Assembly: GCF_019243775.1 (NCBI RefSeq)
Contig: NZ_CP069157.1
Coordinates: forward strand, 2,677,418 to 2,741,417
Origin: Morganella morganii
GTDB taxonomy: Bacteria; Pseudomonadota; Gammaproteobacteria; Enterobacterales; Enterobacteriaceae
Direction of reading: 5' to 3'
DNA length: 64,000 bases
Part shown: positions 46,426 to 56,893 of the stretch, piece by piece
How the letters are laid out: every line of letters begins with the position of its first letter
Position numbering within the stretch: the first letter of the stretch is position 1
Translations under genes and position numbers: made by a program
The notes under the pieces: generated by a model
Told to the model about the DNA's origin: nothing
Seen by the model: only the letters and a program-made list of their open reading frames with translations
Database searches by the model: none

Positions 46426-46524
46426 GACAGCAGGCAAAATCAACGAAAAGCATGCGCGTCAGGGATGACGCGCCTGAGCGCACACGGATGTGTTTACAGC
46501 GGCTTTTCGTTTTTGCCTGCTGTC
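46426..46524. repeat. long inverted repeat between the tRNA operon and ubiF
   Basis: The left arm (46426-46451) and right arm (46502-46524) are complementary over 23 positions apart from one three-base bulge in the left arm. Between the arms lie a perfect 8-bp hairpin (GCGCGTCA/TGACGCGC, 46454-46461 with 46466-46473) and a shorter ACAC/GTGT one. The whole can fold into a branched structure of about 100 bases. It is not a plain terminator, and I recognise no known repeat family in it. Confidence 0.7.
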
Positions 46525-46574
46525 CGCCATCCCCGGAAGCAGAAGAGAATCACCTGCCCTGCCTGAATCCGTAA

Positions 46575-47756
46575 TCAGACTCCCAGCGCATATTTCAGTG
46601 CCAGTTTTTTCAGCGGTGTTGCACGTTGTGCCACCGTCAGTGCCAGGTTACGCAACGGCTGTAATCCCGGCAGGGTATTACTGAAAGTGAGATAAAACGC
46701 ATCCATCCCGGCCTGCATCAGCAGATTATCGGGACGGCGGCGGCGCTCATAACGTCTGAGAACAGATTCACTGCCCCAGTCCTCACAGCACTCCCGCGCC
46801 GAAATCAGGGTATTCAGCAGGGTATCCGCATCACGGTAACCGAGGTTTACCCCCTGTCCGGCCAGCGGATTGATGGTATGCGCCGCATCGCCGATCAGCG
46901 CCAGACCGTCCTGTACATAACAGGCGGCATGATGCCGCACCAGCGGGAAAGAGCCGCAGGCCAGCGGCGTGACATCTCCGAGACGCTCAGGGAATGATGC
47001 GCGGATTTCCGCCTGCAGTTGCGGCAGCGGCAGTTTACTGAGCTGGCGGATCCGCGCTGGTGAGTCATACCAGACCAGCGAGGCATAAGAATCAAACAGC
47101 GGCAGAAACGCACGCGGGCCGGACGGGAAAAACTGCTGCCAGGTGATATCCTGCTGCTCACGTCCGGTATCAACGGTGATCAACATACAGGACTGACGAT
47201 ACTGCCAGCCGCGGCTGCCGATACCGGCCAGCGTTCTGACCTGTGATTTCGCACCGTCCGCGCCGATAACCAGACGGGAACTGATTACGTCGCCGTTATC
47301 AAATGTAAGCAACCATTCACCGGATTGCTTTGTCATACTCTGCAACCGTGCCGGGCACAGACAGGTGATCAGCTCATGAGCGGTGATCATCTCCCACAAT
47401 GCCCGCTGCAGTACCGGGTTTTCCACCATATACCCCAGCTCAGGTAACCCCAGGCTCTCTGCGGTAAAGGTTACTTCCGACCCTGGTTCCTCATAAGTTT
47501 CCAGAGTGCGGTACGGCACACAACGCATGGCACGGACACGCTCCCATACCCCGAGACTCTCCAGTAACTCAGCTGACGCGCGGCTGATGGCGGAAATCCG
47601 CACGTCAGGGCGGCTCTGAGCATCGAACGGTGCCGGTGCCTGTAACTCAGCCACAGTGACACCAAAACCGGCCTGAGCCAGTCCCAGGGCTGTGGCGGCA
47701 CCAATCATTCCCCCGCCGATAACGGTGACTTCAGAATGTGTTAACGGGTTATCCAT
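46575..47756 (-). CDS. ubiF: 2-octaprenyl-3-methyl-6-methoxy-1,4-benzoquinol hydroxylase
   Basis: Flavin monooxygenase of ubiquinone biosynthesis that hydroxylates C6 of the ring; it feeds the quinone pool used by CydAB and SdhABCD encoded nearby. The 393 residues have the FAD Rossmann motif VIGGGMIGAATALGLAQAG (12-30), the DG motif VIGADGAKSQVR, and GDAAHTINPLAGQGVNLG. It is monocistronic and divergent from miaB, as in E. coli. Confidence 0.95.
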   Translation of the reverse strand: MDNPLTHSEVTVIGGGMIGAATALGLAQAGFGVTVAELQAPAPFDAQSRPDVRISAISRASAELLESLGVWERVRAMRCVPYRTLETYEEPGSEVTFTAESLGLPELGYMVENPVLQRALWEMITAHELITCLCPARLQSMTKQSGEWLLTFDNGDVISSRLVIGADGAKSQVRTLAGIGSRGWQYRQSCMLITVDTGREQQDITWQQFFPSGPRAFLPLFDSYASLVWYDSPARIRQLSKLPLPQLQAEIRASFPERLGDVTPLACGSFPLVRHHAACYVQDGLALIGDAAHTINPLAGQGVNLGYRDADTLLNTLISARECCEDWGSESVLRRYERRRRPDNLLMQAGMDAFYLTFSNTLPGLQPLRNLALTVAQRATPLKKLALKYALGV

Positions 47757-47960
47757 GACATACCTATTCTAATACGTTGATTTTTTGTTCAATTGCCGTA
47801 AATTCACCGGGAAAGGTGAAGATCCGTGCTGCCGGGTCTGGTCACTGGTGTGTCAAATGACTACAATATCGACCATTGGTTACATCAAAACCTGATTGAA
47901 TACACACAATGCTTTTCAGTGTTGCGGGTATTGTTTCACTGAAAACAGCGGATTGAGAAA

Positions 47961-49400
47961 ATGTCGACGAGTAAAAAACTGTACATAAAAACCTGGGGCT
48001 GTCAGATGAATGAGTACGATTCATCCAAAATGGCTGACCTGCTGGAAAGCACCCACGGCTATACTTTAACAGACAATGCCGATGAAGCCGATATTCTCCT
48101 GCTTAATACCTGTTCTATCCGTGAGAAAGCGCAGGAAAAAGTGTTCCACCAGCTCGGCCGCTGGAAAAACCTCAAGGATGTGAATCCGGACATTATTATC
48201 GGTGTCGGAGGCTGTGTGGCCTCCCAGGAAGGAGATTTTATCCGCCGCCGCGCCCCGGCTGTGGACATTGTCTTCGGCCCGCAGACACTGCACCGCCTGC
48301 CGGAGATGATCAACAAACTCAGAGGCGACCGCAGCCCGATTGTGGACATCAGCTTCCCGGAAATCGAAAAATTTGACCGCCTGCCGGAACCGCGCGCCGA
48401 AGGCCCGTCCGCCTTTGTTTCTATCATGGAAGGCTGTAATAAATACTGCACCTTCTGCGTGGTGCCTTACACCCGTGGTGAAGAAGTCAGCCGTCCGTGT
48501 GATGATGTGCTGTTTGAAATCGCACAGTTAGCCGCTCAGGGCGTGCGTGAAGTGAACCTGCTGGGTCAGAACGTGAATGCTTACCGTGGCCCGGCGTTTG
48601 ACGGCAGTATCTGCAGTTTTGCCGAACTGATCCGTCTGGTGGCCGCCATTGACGGTATCGACCGCATCCGCTTTACCACCAGCCATCCGATTGAATTCAC
48701 GGATGATATTATCGCTGTGTATGAAGATACCCCGGAACTGGTCAGCTTCCTGCATCTGCCGGTACAGAGCGGCTCAGACCGTATTCTGACCCAGATGAAA
48801 CGCGCCCATACCGCGCTGGAATACAAATCCATCATCCGCAAACTGCGCAAAGCACGTCCGGATATCCTGATAAGCTCTGACTTTATCGTCGGCTTCCCTG
48901 GAGAAACTAATGACGACTTCGAAAAAACCATGCAGCTTATTGCAGACGTGAATTTCGATATGAGCTTCAGTTTCATCTACTCCCCGCGTCCGGGTACCCC
49001 GGCGGCTGATCTGCCGGATGACGTGACCGAAGAAGAGAAAAAACAGCGTCTGTACCTGTTACAGCAGCGGATTAACCAGCAGGCGATGAGCTACAGCCGC
49101 CAGATGCTCGGCACCACACAGCGTATCCTGGTGGAAGGCCCGTCCCGTAAAGACGTCATGGAATTATCCGGACGCACCGAAAACAACCGCGTGGTGAACT
49201 TTGAAGGCACCCCGGACATGATCGGCAAATTTGTGGATGTCGAAATTACCGATGTCTATACCAACTCACTGCGCGGCCGCGTGATCCGGACAGAAGATCA
49301 GATGAACCTGCGTGTTCACGAAACCCCGGAATCCGTGATTGCCCGCACCCGTAAAGAAGACGAACTGGGTGTCGGCATCTATCAGCCATCCGTACACTAA
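47961..49400 (+). CDS. miaB: tRNA-2-methylthio-N6-dimethylallyladenosine synthase MiaB
   Basis: Radical SAM methylthiotransferase that modifies A37 of tRNAs reading UNN codons. The 479 residues (E. coli 474) have the auxiliary cluster cysteines in [21 protein letters not shown] and [10 protein letters not shown], and the radical SAM cluster in [15 protein letters not shown]-terminal TRAM domain is present. It begins 204 bases from the divergent ubiF and is followed 52 bases later by phoL. Confidence 0.98.
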   Translation: MSTSKKLYIKTWGCQMNEYDSSKMADLLESTHGYTLTDNADEADILLLNTCSIREKAQEKVFHQLGRWKNLKDVNPDIIIGVGGCVASQEGDFIRRRAPAVDIVFGPQTLHRLPEMINKLRGDRSPIVDISFPEIEKFDRLPEPRAEGPSAFVSIMEGCNKYCTFCVVPYTRGEEVSRPCDDVLFEIAQLAAQGVREVNLLGQNVNAYRGPAFDGSICSFAELIRLVAAIDGIDRIRFTTSHPIEFTDDIIAVYEDTPELVSFLHLPVQSGSDRILTQMKRAHTALEYKSIIRKLRKARPDILISSDFIVGFPGETNDDFEKTMQLIADVNFDMSFSFIYSPRPGTPAADLPDDVTEEEKKQRLYLLQQRINQQAMSYSRQMLGTTQRILVEGPSRKDVMELSGRTENNRVVNFEGTPDMIGKFVDVEITDVYTNSLRGRVIRTEDQMNLRVHETPESVIARTRKEDELGVGIYQPSVH

Positions 49401-49452
49401 CTAACGATCACGCGCAGAATGACCTGCGCGTGAGAATACACAGAGAGATTCA

Positions 49453-50535
49453 GTGACAGAGACCTATATATCACCTTCACAGGTAGCAACACAGGAAATT
49501 TTCCTCGAACCCGCCGAAAATCAGCGTCTGCAAAGCCTCTGCGGTCCCTTCGATGATAACATCAAACTGCTTGAGCGCCGTCTCGGCACCGAAATCAGCC
49601 GCCGCGACAACCGCTTCCGGCTGACCGGCAAACCGCACTGCGTCAAAGCCGCTGCGGCTATCCTGCGCCAGCTCTATGTGGAAACTGCCCCGGTGCGCGG
49701 TGTGATCCACGATATCGACCCGGAGCAGGTTCACCTGGCCGTGGCAGAAAGCCGTGTACTGGAACAGAGTGACGAACATGTGCCGGACTACGGCAAATCC
49801 GTCAATATCAAAACCAAACGCGGTGTGGTTAAACCACGTACGCCAAACCAGGCACAGTATATCGCCCATATTCTCGACCACGATATCACCTTCGGTATCG
49901 GCCCTGCCGGAACCGGGAAAACCTATCTGGCGGTCGCCGCAGCTGTGGATGCTCTTGAGCGTCAGGAAATCCGCCGCATCCTGCTGACTCGTCCTGCCGT
50001 TGAGGCCGGTGAAAAACTCGGCTTCCTGCCCGGAGATCTCAGCCAGAAAGTCGATCCGTATCTGCGCCCGCTGTACGATGCGCTGTTTGAAATGCTCGGC
50101 TTTGAGAAAGTGGAAAAGCTGATTGAGCGCAACGTGATTGAAGTCGCGCCGCTGGCCTATATGCGCGGCCGGACCCTGAACGATGCCTTTATTATTCTCG
50201 ATGAAAGCCAGAACACCACCATCGAACAGATGAAAATGTTCCTGACCCGTATCGGCTTTAACTCCAAAGCGGTTATCACCGGGGATATCACCCAGATTGA
50301 CCTGCCGAACGGCAATAAATCCGGTCTGCGTCACGCCATTGAAGTGCTGGCGGATGTACCGGAACTGAGCTTTAACTTCTTCCACAGTGAAGACGTGGTG
50401 CGTCATCCTATCGTGGCAAAAGTGGTTATTGCCTATGAAGCGTGGGAAGCCGCAGAACAGAAACGCAAACAGATGCTGAAACAGCAGCGTGATGCCGAAC
50501 GCGCGCAGGCGCAGCAGGAACAATCTCATGAGTAA
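49453..50535 (+). CDS. ybeZ: PhoH-like ATPase YbeZ
   Basis: PhoH-family ATPase (also called PhoL) associated with the RNase YbeY and ribosome maturation. The 360 residues have the Walker A motif GPAGTGKTY (about 153-161), [18 protein letters not shown], and the Walker B-like [11 protein letters not shown]. The start is GTG with AGAGAG six bases upstream. The C-terminus is a charged Lys/Gln/Arg tail whose last codons overlap the ybeY start by eight bases. Confidence 0.95.
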   Translation: MTETYISPSQVATQEIFLEPAENQRLQSLCGPFDDNIKLLERRLGTEISRRDNRFRLTGKPHCVKAAAAILRQLYVETAPVRGVIHDIDPEQVHLAVAESRVLEQSDEHVPDYGKSVNIKTKRGVVKPRTPNQAQYIAHILDHDITFGIGPAGTGKTYLAVAAAVDALERQEIRRILLTRPAVEAGEKLGFLPGDLSQKVDPYLRPLYDALFEMLGFEKVEKLIERNVIEVAPLAYMRGRTLNDAFIILDESQNTTIEQMKMFLTRIGFNSKAVITGDITQIDLPNGNKSGLRHAIEVLADVPELSFNFFHSEDVVRHPIVAKVVIAYEAWEAAEQKRKQMLKQQRDAERAQAQQEQSHE

Positions 50536-50995
50536 TCCGGTTCTTGATTTACAAATCGCCTGTGAAAACACAGACAACCTGCCCTCTGAAGCTCAGTTTC
50601 AGCGCTGGATTGACGGCGTGCTGCCGATGTTTCAGGAAGAGAGTGAAGTTACCATCCGCCTGGTGGATGAAGCGGAAAGCCACGAGCTGAACCTGACTTA
50701 CCGCGGCATGGATAAACCGACCAACGTGCTCTCCTTCCCGTTTGAAGTGCCGCCGGAAATTGAACTGCCGCTGCTGGGGGATTTGATTATCTGCCGTCAG
50801 GTGGTGGAGCGCGAAGCCGCCGAACAGGAAAAAACCGAAGAAGAACACTGGGCGCATATGGTCATCCACGGCTGCCTGCATCTGCTGGGTTATGACCACA
50901 TCGAAGACGATGAAGCAGAAGAGATGGAAGGCCTGGAAACGGAAATCTTAAAAAAATTAGGCTATTCTGATCCGTATATCACAGAAAAAGCGTAG
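50528..50995 (+). CDS. ybeY: endoribonuclease YbeY
   Basis: Zinc endoribonuclease needed for 16S rRNA 3' maturation and ribosome quality control. The 155 residues contain the metal motif [11 protein letters not shown] (H-x3-H-x5-H). I chose the ATG at 50528 ([14 protein letters not shown]) over a frame 13 codons longer; it overlaps the ybeZ stop, so the two are translationally coupled. The YbeZ-YbeY-CorC-Lnt order is conserved in enterobacteria. Confidence 0.97.
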   Translation: MSNPVLDLQIACENTDNLPSEAQFQRWIDGVLPMFQEESEVTIRLVDEAESHELNLTYRGMDKPTNVLSFPFEVPPEIELPLLGDLIICRQVVEREAAEQEKTEEEHWAHMVIHGCLHLLGYDHIEDDEAEEMEGLETEILKKLGYSDPYITEKA

Positions 50996-51065
50996 TCAGC
51001 GATGCCGTTTTTATGCTACATAATACGGCATCTTTCATTAAATCGGGGAATGTAAAAAAACCGCC

Positions 51066-51956
51066 ATGAGCGACGACCATCCATCGGGTAGTGATACACC
51101 GAACCAGAAAAAGGGTTTCTTTTCTCTGCTGCGCCAGCAACTGTTCCACGGCGAGCCCAAAAGCCGTGAAGACCTCGTTGAGGTCATCCGTGATTCCGAA
51201 CAAAATGCACTGATCGATCCTGACACCCGCGACATGCTCGAAGGGGTAATGGATATTTCTGATCAGCGTGTCCGCGATATCATGATCCCGCGTTCACAAA
51301 TTGTGACTCTCAAGCGCAATCAGACACTCGACGAGTGCCTGGATGTCATTATTGATTCTGCCCACTCCCGCTTTCCGGTGATCAGTGAAGACAAAGATCA
51401 CATTGAAGGCCTGCTGATGGCAAAAGATTTGCTGCCGTTTATGCGCAGTGATTCCGAAGAATTCAGTATTGATAAAGTGCTGCGCCAGGCGGTTGTTGTG
51501 CCGGAAAGTAAGCGTGTTGACCGTCTGCTTAAGGAGTTCCGCTCCCAGCGCTATCATATGGCGATTGTGATCGATGAATTCGGCGGAGTCTCCGGACTTG
51601 TCACTATCGAGGATATTCTGGAGTTAATTGTCGGCGAAATTGAGGATGAATACGATGATGAGGATGACGTGGATATCCGTCAGCTCAGTCTGCATTCTTA
51701 TTCTGTCCGCGCCCTCACCCAGATAGAAGATTTTAACGACGCATTCGGCACCCGCTTCAGTGATGAAGAGGTCGATACCGTCGGCGGGCTGGTGATGCAG
51801 GCCTTCGGCCATCTGCCGACCCGTGGTGAAACCATTGAGATTGACAACTACCAGTTCAAAGTTGCGATGGCAGACAGTCGTAAAATTATCCAGTTACATG
51901 TTAAGATTCCGGACGATGCTCCAATCCCGTCTTTAGATGAAGATAATCTGACATGA
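51066..51956 (+). CDS. corC: CorC/YbeX family CBS-domain protein
   Basis: Soluble protein with two CBS domains (about 70-195: [18 protein letters not shown], then [29 protein letters not shown]) and a C-terminal CorC_HlyC domain (about 205-285). It has been linked to Mg/Co efflux and, more recently, to ribosome metabolism; the precise role is uncertain. The 296 residues are near the E. coli length (292). Its stop overlaps the lnt start by four bases. Confidence 0.96.
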   Translation: MSDDHPSGSDTPNQKKGFFSLLRQQLFHGEPKSREDLVEVIRDSEQNALIDPDTRDMLEGVMDISDQRVRDIMIPRSQIVTLKRNQTLDECLDVIIDSAHSRFPVISEDKDHIEGLLMAKDLLPFMRSDSEEFSIDKVLRQAVVVPESKRVDRLLKEFRSQRYHMAIVIDEFGGVSGLVTIEDILELIVGEIEDEYDDEDDVDIRQLSLHSYSVRALTQIEDFNDAFGTRFSDEEVDTVGGLVMQAFGHLPTRGETIEIDNYQFKVAMADSRKIIQLHVKIPDDAPIPSLDEDNLT

Positions 51957-53506
51957 TAAAATCACCTCATGGTTTACGCCAGTGGCCGCGTCTGCTGCTG
52001 GCACTGATTTTCGGGGCCGGCGGAACGCTGGCCTTTTCGCCTTTTGATCTCTGGTATTTCTCACTGCCCGCACTGGCCGCCCTGCTGCTGCTGACTCTCA
52101 ACCGGACAGGTAAACAGGCCTGTGCTATCGGTTTCGCCTGGGGGCTGGGTTTATTCGGCAGCGGCGTAAACTGGGTGTATGTCAGTATCGCGGATTTCGG
52201 TGGTATGCCGGAAATTGCCAACCTGTTCCTTGTTGTCCTGCTGGCTGCCTATCTGGCGCTCTATCCGATGCTGTTTGCCGGCCTGCTGGCCAAATGCTTC
52301 CCGCACGCCACAGTCTGGCGTCTGGTGATTGCCGCCCCGGCACTCTGGCAGCTCACTGAATTTTTACGCGGCTGGGTGCTGACCGGCTTCCCGTGGCTGG
52401 AATTCGGCTATACCCAGATTGACGGCCCGATGCGTGCACTGGCGCCAATCCTGGGTGTGAATGCCATCACCTTCCTGCTGATGGTGATAAGCGGGCTGAT
52501 TGCTCTTTCACTCTCACAGCGCCGTATCCGTCCGCTGATCCCGGCGCTGGTACTGCTGTTCGCGCCGTGGCTCGCCCGCAACTACCAGTGGTATCAGATG
52601 AACAACGACCCGACTCAGGTCGCGCTGGTTCAGGGAAATATCGCCCAGTCCCTGAAATGGGAACAGGGTATGCTGGATAAAACGCTGGGTATCTATCTCA
52701 AAGAGAGCCGCCCCTACTTCCGGCCTGATACCCTGATTATCTGGCCGGAATCCGCTATTCCGGATTTTGCCGCCAGTCAGTCTGCGTTTCTGGATCAGCT
52801 CAACGGCCTGCTGACACTCAGCGGCGCACAGCTGATCACCGGTGTGGTTGATGCAGTTCCGAAAGCAGACGGTAAAGAGTACGATGTTTACAACACCCTG
52901 ATTGTGCTGGGTAATAAAAGTGAATACGACAGCCGGGATAAAAACCGCTATTACAAACATCACTTAGTGCCGTTCGGGGAGTTTGTGCCGCTGGAAGATT
53001 TACTGCGTCCGCTGGCGCCGTTCTTTAATCTGCCGATGTCTGCTTTCAGCCGCGGGGGTTACATCCAGCCGCCGCTGACCGCCGGAAAAATGACACTCAC
53101 CGCCGAGATTTGCTATGAAGTGATCCTCGGGGAGCAGGTGCGCCGCAATATGACCGATAAAACCGGCGTGCTGCTGACTGCCTCCAATGATGCCTGGTTC
53201 GGCCGCTCCATCGGCCCGTGGCAGCATTTCCAGATGGCACGGATGCGTGCGCTGGAGCTGGGTCGTCCGCTGCTGCGTGCCACCAATAACGGTATTACCG
53301 CTATTATTGCGCCGGACGGCTCTGTCACCGCTCAGTTGCCGCAGTTCACACAGGCCACCCTGAGTGCCACTGTAACCTCAGCGTCCGGCTTCACACCGTA
53401 TTACCGTATGGGCACCTGGCCGGTCTGGGGTGCCACCGTTGTCTTCCTGGGTCTGGCACTGATAAAACGCAGAAAGAGCACAGAACGCGGTCTGCATTTT
53501 CGCTGA
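51953..53506 (+). CDS. lnt: apolipoprotein N-acyltransferase
   Basis: Inner membrane enzyme that adds the third acyl chain to lipoproteins such as Pal, encoded in this window. The 517 residues (E. coli 512) have about eight membrane helices and a periplasmic nitrilase domain. The catalytic triad is visible as Glu266 (WPES), Lys335 ([12 protein letters not shown]) and Cys387 (AEICYEV). It is the last gene of the ybeZ-ybeY-corC-lnt operon and is followed by a bidirectional terminator. Confidence 0.97.
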   Translation: MIKSPHGLRQWPRLLLALIFGAGGTLAFSPFDLWYFSLPALAALLLLTLNRTGKQACAIGFAWGLGLFGSGVNWVYVSIADFGGMPEIANLFLVVLLAAYLALYPMLFAGLLAKCFPHATVWRLVIAAPALWQLTEFLRGWVLTGFPWLEFGYTQIDGPMRALAPILGVNAITFLLMVISGLIALSLSQRRIRPLIPALVLLFAPWLARNYQWYQMNNDPTQVALVQGNIAQSLKWEQGMLDKTLGIYLKESRPYFRPDTLIIWPESAIPDFAASQSAFLDQLNGLLTLSGAQLITGVVDAVPKADGKEYDVYNTLIVLGNKSEYDSRDKNRYYKHHLVPFGEFVPLEDLLRPLAPFFNLPMSAFSRGGYIQPPLTAGKMTLTAEICYEVILGEQVRRNMTDKTGVLLTASNDAWFGRSIGPWQHFQMARMRALELGRPLLRATNNGITAIIAPDGSVTAQLPQFTQATLSATVTSASGFTPYYRMGTWPVWGATVVFLGLALIKRRKSTERGLHFR

Positions 53507-53529
53507 TACGAAAAGTTTCCGCAGATAAA

Positions 53530-53564
53530 AAAATCCCGCCGTGATTGCTCACCGCGGGATTTTT
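53530..53564. terminator. bidirectional terminator between lnt and scsD
   Basis: AAAATCCCGC and GCGGGATTTT, with an inner GTGA/TCAC pair and a TTGC loop, lie between convergent genes. Confidence 0.9.
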
Positions 53565-53577
53565 CATTTCAGACTGA

Positions 53578-54075
53578 TTACTTCGCCAGCCACAACCGTG
53601 CCATCATCCCCAACTGACTGGTCCAGCCGCTGGTGTAACTGACTATCTCCCCTTTGTGATAAATCACAAAAGTCGGCGTGACATTCACACCCCAGAGCTG
53701 AGAGATACGGCCATCCGGATCATTAATCACCGGAAAATAGTAACCTTTCGCTGCCATCCCTTTCGCCAGCCGGTCATCTTCACCGGAGCGGATAGCAACC
53801 GTCACCACATTGTAGCCAGACTCAGACAGTTCGCTGACTGACGGCGAGGTCAGTTTGCAGATCCCGCACCAGGATGCCCAGAAGTAGACCAACAGCGGTT
53901 TTTCCGCACTCATCTGCGCAATGGACACCGGTGTGCCATCTGTCAGTGTCAGCGAAGGCACCGTGTTTAAATCCGGTGCCTGCGGTTTGCGCCAGTAGTC
54001 CATCGCCTGTGACGCAATAAATAAAATCACCAGCAGCAGGAGAAATTCCTTTCCCCATCTGCGCAGTAACCGCAT
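53578..54075 (-). CDS. scsD: membrane-tethered thioredoxin-like protein ScsD
   Basis: A 165-residue TlpA-like protein with an N-terminal membrane anchor (about 9-27) and a periplasmic thioredoxin domain. The active site is WCGIC (about 69-73), and the cis-proline is in VTPTFVIY. It belongs to the Scs (suppressor of copper sensitivity) system. The start codon shares one base with the scsC stop (TAATG). Its partner is not established. Confidence 0.92.
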   Translation of the reverse strand: MRLLRRWGKEFLLLLVILFIASQAMDYWRKPQAPDLNTVPSLTLTDGTPVSIAQMSAEKPLLVYFWASWCGICKLTSPSVSELSESGYNVVTVAIRSGEDDRLAKGMAAKGYYFPVINDPDGRISQLWGVNVTPTFVIYHKGEIVSYTSGWTSQLGMMARLWLAK

Positions 54076-54803
54076 TATTTAACCTTAGCCAGCTGTTCCT
54101 TAATGATGGCATCCAGCTGTGCTTCATCCACGGCACCCGGCAGCATCACATCACCAATCAGCGTTGCAGGGGTTCCCTGAACACCTAACTGCTCTGCCAG
54201 CATCATATTCATACGCATGGTATTCATACTGTTATCAGTGACTTTCACATCACCGGCTTTGGCGGTTTTCAGTGCGCTGTTGATGTCATCCTGAGTCAGT
54301 GCGGTTTTCTTCTGCATCAGTCGGTTATGCAGCGGTGCAAATGCTTCCGGCTTGCTTTCCCATACAGAAAGTGCGGCACGGCTGGCATTCAGGGAACTTT
54401 CCCCTTTGAACGGCAGCAGTTTGAAGACAACTGCCACGTCAGGGTATTTTTTCACCATCGCTTCCAGCTGCGGATCAAAACGTTTGCAGTACGGGCAGTT
54501 GTAATCGGTGAAAGACACGATGGTCAGTTTCGGTGATTTTGAACCGATACGCGGTGTGTACTTATCATTAAACAGCGCGTCAGCATTGGCTTTAACGGCA
54601 TCTTTCATCTGTGCGGTCTGTTTTTCGGTCTGTTTCTGCTGAAGCGCCATAATCGCTTCTTCCAGAATTTCCGGGTTTTTGACCAGCGTGTCACGAACCA
54701 ATTCACGCACCTGCGCTTCCTGGTCAGCGGTAAAAGCGGCCGCATGAGCTGTGGCGGTAAAGATAAGCGGAGCAATCATTAAAGCCGCGAGTGTTTTTTT
54801 CAT
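54075..54803 (-). CDS. scsC: periplasmic disulfide isomerase ScsC
   Basis: DsbA-like periplasmic protein with a signal peptide (1-21, ending AHA). An N-terminal helical segment follows (ADQEAQVRELVRDTLVKNPEILEEAIMAL), which in Proteus mirabilis ScsC mediates trimerisation. The thioredoxin domain has active site NCPYCKRF and cis-Pro in QGTPATLIG. The length (242) and long N-terminal extension fit the trimeric type. It is kept reduced by ScsB and overlaps that gene by four bases (ATGA). Confidence 0.94.
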   Translation of the reverse strand: MKKTLAALMIAPLIFTATAHAAAFTADQEAQVRELVRDTLVKNPEILEEAIMALQQKQTEKQTAQMKDAVKANADALFNDKYTPRIGSKSPKLTIVSFTDYNCPYCKRFDPQLEAMVKKYPDVAVVFKLLPFKGESSLNASRAALSVWESKPEAFAPLHNRLMQKKTALTQDDINSALKTAKAGDVKVTDNSMNTMRMNMMLAEQLGVQGTPATLIGDVMLPGAVDEAQLDAIIKEQLAKVK

Positions 54804-56848
54804 GGTTCAATTCCTTGTGACTGATTTAACAGATGTAAGAGTGTTTCTTTATCCAGCAATGGTGACAAGATTTCACCATCAGGTAAAGCGGGGCCGTAAA
54901 TCTGATTAAACGGTACTGCCAGATGCCCGCGCTTTTGTAAAAATGCATTAATATCCGGTGACGGTTTTGTCCAGTCCCCGCGCAGTGCGACAACATCCGG
55001 TTCACGGAGTGCGTCCTGAACATCATCGCGTAATAATACATTGTATTTGTTTGCTTTGCAGGTCACGCACCATTCGGCGGTCACATCCACAAAAACCCGT
55101 TTACCCTGAGAAAGCGCGGTGTTCACCGCCTCTTCCGTCAGCGGCTGCCAGTCCACCTGATCACTGACCAGGCTCTGCTGCCGGTCATCCGTCATATTGA
55201 TAGCGGCCCAGATACCACCAGCCACCAGCAGTGCCACCAGTGCCGCAGATCCGCGCTTAATACCGGTACGGCGGAAAGCCAGCAGCGCAAGTACCAGCAG
55301 CACAACTGCCACCATCACCACAGCGGTTTCCGGCCCGGTGTGCGGGATCAGCAGACTGATCAGCCACAGTGCCGTAATAAACATCATGCCACCCAGTACC
55401 AGACGCAGACCGTTCATCCAGCGGCCCGGTTTCGGCAGCGCCCGGGCAATTCCCGGAAACGCGGCGATCAGCAGCCACGGCAGGCTCATCCCCAGCCCCA
55501 GCGCGGTAAAAATCATCCACAGCTGTGAATACGGAGCCACCAGCGCAAACGCAACGGCGGTACCGAGGAACGGCGCGGTACAGGGGGTCGCCAGCAGCGT
55601 GGCAAACATACCTTCCATAAAGTGGCCGCGCATCCCTTTGCCGCCCGCTGTCGCCAGTTTTGTGGTTGCATTACTGCTCAGGCGGATAGAAAAAACACCG
55701 AACAGATTGGCACTGAACAGTAAAGTTACCACCACCATAAAGCCGAGGAACCACGGGTTCTGGAACTGAATACCCCAGCCGACCGCACTTTGTGTCAGGC
55801 GTAATACCGACACCAGCGCCGCGAGGATCCAGAAGGAGACCATAATACCGGAGGAGGAGACCAGGAACTGGGTGCGGATCATCCGCCGCTCACGGTTTTC
55901 CACATACAGCACAGCGCCGAGTTTCATCGCCAGCACCGGCAGAACACACGGCATAACGTTGAGGATCAGCCCGCCCAGCAATGCAAACAGCAGCAACATA
56001 ATAAAGGAGGTATCACTGCCGGATTCGGCCGCAATATCCGGTCCGCTGCCGATCACCGTGGTGAGCGCCTGCGCTGCCGGGCCGTCTGTCACAACGACCG
56101 ACAGCGGTTTTCCGTTCAGATCTGACGGTATTTCCCCCCAGTCATCCGTTACTTTAACGGTGGCGGTGAGATTATCCCCGGAAATCGTAAATGACGGTGC
56201 GGCAAAAATGGTTTCTTTATCCGCATTAAAAAACAGCTGCGGATCCTGCCAGCCGCCCGGGCGGTGCAGTGCCATCGTCAGCGTCCCGCCGTTCACCCGG
56301 CTGCCGCCGGTGGTGATATCACCGCCGGTCTGCGGCACCTGCTGCATGGCCATCGCATACTGACGGTCAAAATCGTCCGGCGCGGGTTCTGAGGTATCCA
56401 GTGAGACCGGATAATCGGTCAGGATACAGACATTACTGCATGTGGATAAGGTCAGTGTCCCGCTGAGCACCGGCAGCGCCTGAGCCGCCGTGACTTCCAG
56501 CGGGAACACCACACTGCCGCCGTAGCCCTGGGTGGAGAGCCCTGCGACATCAAAACGCTGAGGTGCGGGCCAGAACCACTGTGTGTCAGCGGAGGCCTTC
56601 TGCCATGTCAGTTCAGGGGCAACGCCCCCCTCGCCCGGTGACTGCCAGTAAGTTTTCCAGCCGGGTTGTAATTCAACCGCCAGCAGCAGACGCAGTTTTC
56701 CGTCTTTCCACTGATCTGATGTGACTCTGACACGGGCGTGATCATTGTGCGGCATTTCGGTCCAGCCGGTATCAGCCGCATGCACAGTGGTCAGCGTGAA
56801 CAAAAACAGCACAAACGCTGTTAATACAGAACGCATAATTTTTTTCAT
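54800..56848 (-). CDS. scsB: thiol:disulfide reductant transporter ScsB (DsbD-like)
   Basis: Membrane protein that carries electrons from cytoplasmic thioredoxin to periplasmic ScsC. The 682 residues comprise a signal peptide and a periplasmic alpha domain (about 25-280, with Cys in LSTCSNVCILTDYP). A DsbD-type membrane domain of about eight helices follows (NVMPCVLPVLAMKLG, LATPCTAPFLGTA carry the redox Cys-Pro pairs), then a C-terminal thioredoxin-like domain with WCVTCKANK. I take the ATG at 56848 (MKKIMRSV), which gives a normal signal peptide; the longer frame would need a TTG start. Confidence 0.93.
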   Translation of the reverse strand: MKKIMRSVLTAFVLFLFTLTTVHAADTGWTEMPHNDHARVRVTSDQWKDGKLRLLLAVELQPGWKTYWQSPGEGGVAPELTWQKASADTQWFWPAPQRFDVAGLSTQGYGGSVVFPLEVTAAQALPVLSGTLTLSTCSNVCILTDYPVSLDTSEPAPDDFDRQYAMAMQQVPQTGGDITTGGSRVNGGTLTMALHRPGGWQDPQLFFNADKETIFAAPSFTISGDNLTATVKVTDDWGEIPSDLNGKPLSVVVTDGPAAQALTTVIGSGPDIAAESGSDTSFIMLLLFALLGGLILNVMPCVLPVLAMKLGAVLYVENRERRMIRTQFLVSSSGIMVSFWILAALVSVLRLTQSAVGWGIQFQNPWFLGFMVVVTLLFSANLFGVFSIRLSSNATTKLATAGGKGMRGHFMEGMFATLLATPCTAPFLGTAVAFALVAPYSQLWMIFTALGLGMSLPWLLIAAFPGIARALPKPGRWMNGLRLVLGGMMFITALWLISLLIPHTGPETAVVMVAVVLLVLALLAFRRTGIKRGSAALVALLVAGGIWAAINMTDDRQQSLVSDQVDWQPLTEEAVNTALSQGKRVFVDVTAEWCVTCKANKYNVLLRDDVQDALREPDVVALRGDWTKPSPDINAFLQKRGHLAVPFNQIYGPALPDGEILSPLLDKETLLHLLNQSQGIEP

Positions 56849-56893
56849 CTCCGAATTAAGCAAAAAACCCGACAATACACAGATTGCCGGTTG

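Noticed and set aside
45760-46483. Open frames on the minus strand over the tRNA cluster
   Set aside because: They are antisense readings of repeated tRNA sequence (recurring GVPGFEPGNA-like peptides), a common false call over tRNA-Gln/Met arrays.
49477-50577. 366-codon frame antisense to ybeZ
   Set aside because: Shadow of the GC-structured coding strand of ybeZ; composition rich in His, Phe, Gly and Gln without domains. The same holds for long antisense frames over nagC (44397-45365) and leuS (61360-62163).
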